Positions 32,074-32,125 of a DNA stretch of 32,125 nucleotides are shown piece by piece (within the stretch, counting starts at the first letter, position 1; each line of letters opens with the position of its first letter). The notes beneath the pieces were generated by a model. The model saw only the letters and a program-made list of their open reading frames with translations, was not told the DNA's origin and did no database searches. Position numbers and translations under genes: made by a program. Source of the stretch: Kipferlia bialata (taxonomy: Eukaryota > Fornicata). The stretch is taken from the NCBI GenBank assembly GCA_003568945.1, contig BDIP01000089.1, forward strand, positions 1 through 32,125, in the 5' to 3' direction.

Positions 32074-32125
<52 letters not shown>
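31527..32125 (+). CDS. RNA polymerase III subunit RPC5 (POLR3E/RPC37) homologue, 5' part
   Basis: Subunit of the Pol III TFIIF-like subcomplex, which acts in initiation and termination on tRNA and 5S genes. The visible exons (31527-31697, 31846-31988, 32038 to the window end) join in phase. The N-terminus FDDDPVEEEIDVYLSQ and NLSVFQYPLRPTW matches the strongly conserved start of POLR3E (DDPVVQEIDVYLAKS, LYLFQYPVRP). QMFPRTQEVSLECP matches its next block (KPKQQKVELEM). The start at 31527 puts the motif near residue 20, as in the family. The gene is cut by the window end, where it runs into 50 C residues that cannot be trusted as coding sequence. The two acceptors here (CATGTCAG, CCATCACAG) are weaker than most in the window. 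Confidence 0.85.
32076..32125. repeat. Homopolymer of 50 C residues at the window end
   Basis: The last 50 bases are all C, starting inside the third RPC5-like exon. This is probably a sequencing or assembly-edge artefact or an expanded C tract at which the assembly stopped. Shorter C or G tracts (10240-10254 and 17730-17740) occur inside introns here, so a real tract is not excluded. Confidence 0.9.

Overview
The window looks like nuclear DNA of an intron-rich flagellated protist, most likely a metamonad (fornicate-like; a Kipferlia/Carpediemonas-type organism is my best guess, made from the sequence alone). The evidence is GT-AG spliceosomal introns of about 43-250 nt in every gene, compact spacing, an outer-arm (axonemal) dynein, and a characteristic 3' splice site. 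In that site a branch-point-like CTNAC sits only 2-6 nt before the AG (CTGACCCCAG, CTCACCCCAG, CTAACCGCAG), a layout known from Giardia and Trichomonas. About 45 introns were placed by eye. Coding phase closes in every gene that is complete in the window; the one join that does not close directly is exon 1-2 of the PH/PDZ gene.

Layout. 319-2747 (-): PPP-family Ser/Thr phosphatase with a myristoylation-type N-terminus. 3053-4878 (-): Sec12/PREB-like membrane-anchored Sar1 exchange factor. 5047-13059 (-): outer-arm dynein heavy chain, beta-like. 13549-14977 (-): SET-domain methyltransferase. 15139-16230 (+): PP2A-group phosphatase catalytic subunit. 16600-18734 (+): eight-exon coiled-coil protein. 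19030-22325 (-): PH-domain protein with three PDZ/GRASP-like repeats. 22614-29327 (+): 2154-residue protein with a UBA/CUE-like C-terminus. 29572-31281 (+): class II fumarase. 31527-end (+): N-terminal part of RNA polymerase III subunit RPC5 (POLR3E/RPC37), running into a 50-base C tract.

The standout is the dynein gene. Its AAA1 Walker A loop (GPAGTGK|T) is interrupted by a 404-residue in-frame intein resembling the yeast VMA1 intein. All core splicing residues are present, and the LAGLIDADG endonuclease region looks decayed. The same gene stops cleanly after AAA1: AAA2-AAA6, stalk and C-terminal region are absent from the window. The stop overlaps a donor-like GTGAGAGT, which recalls the split outer-arm dynein genes of Giardia that are joined by trans-splicing. 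If that holds, one motor would need both RNA trans-splicing and protein splicing.

The genes otherwise form an ordinary housekeeping neighbourhood (phosphatases, secretion, chromatin, TCA-type metabolism, Pol III) with no sign of an operon, virus-like element or transposon.
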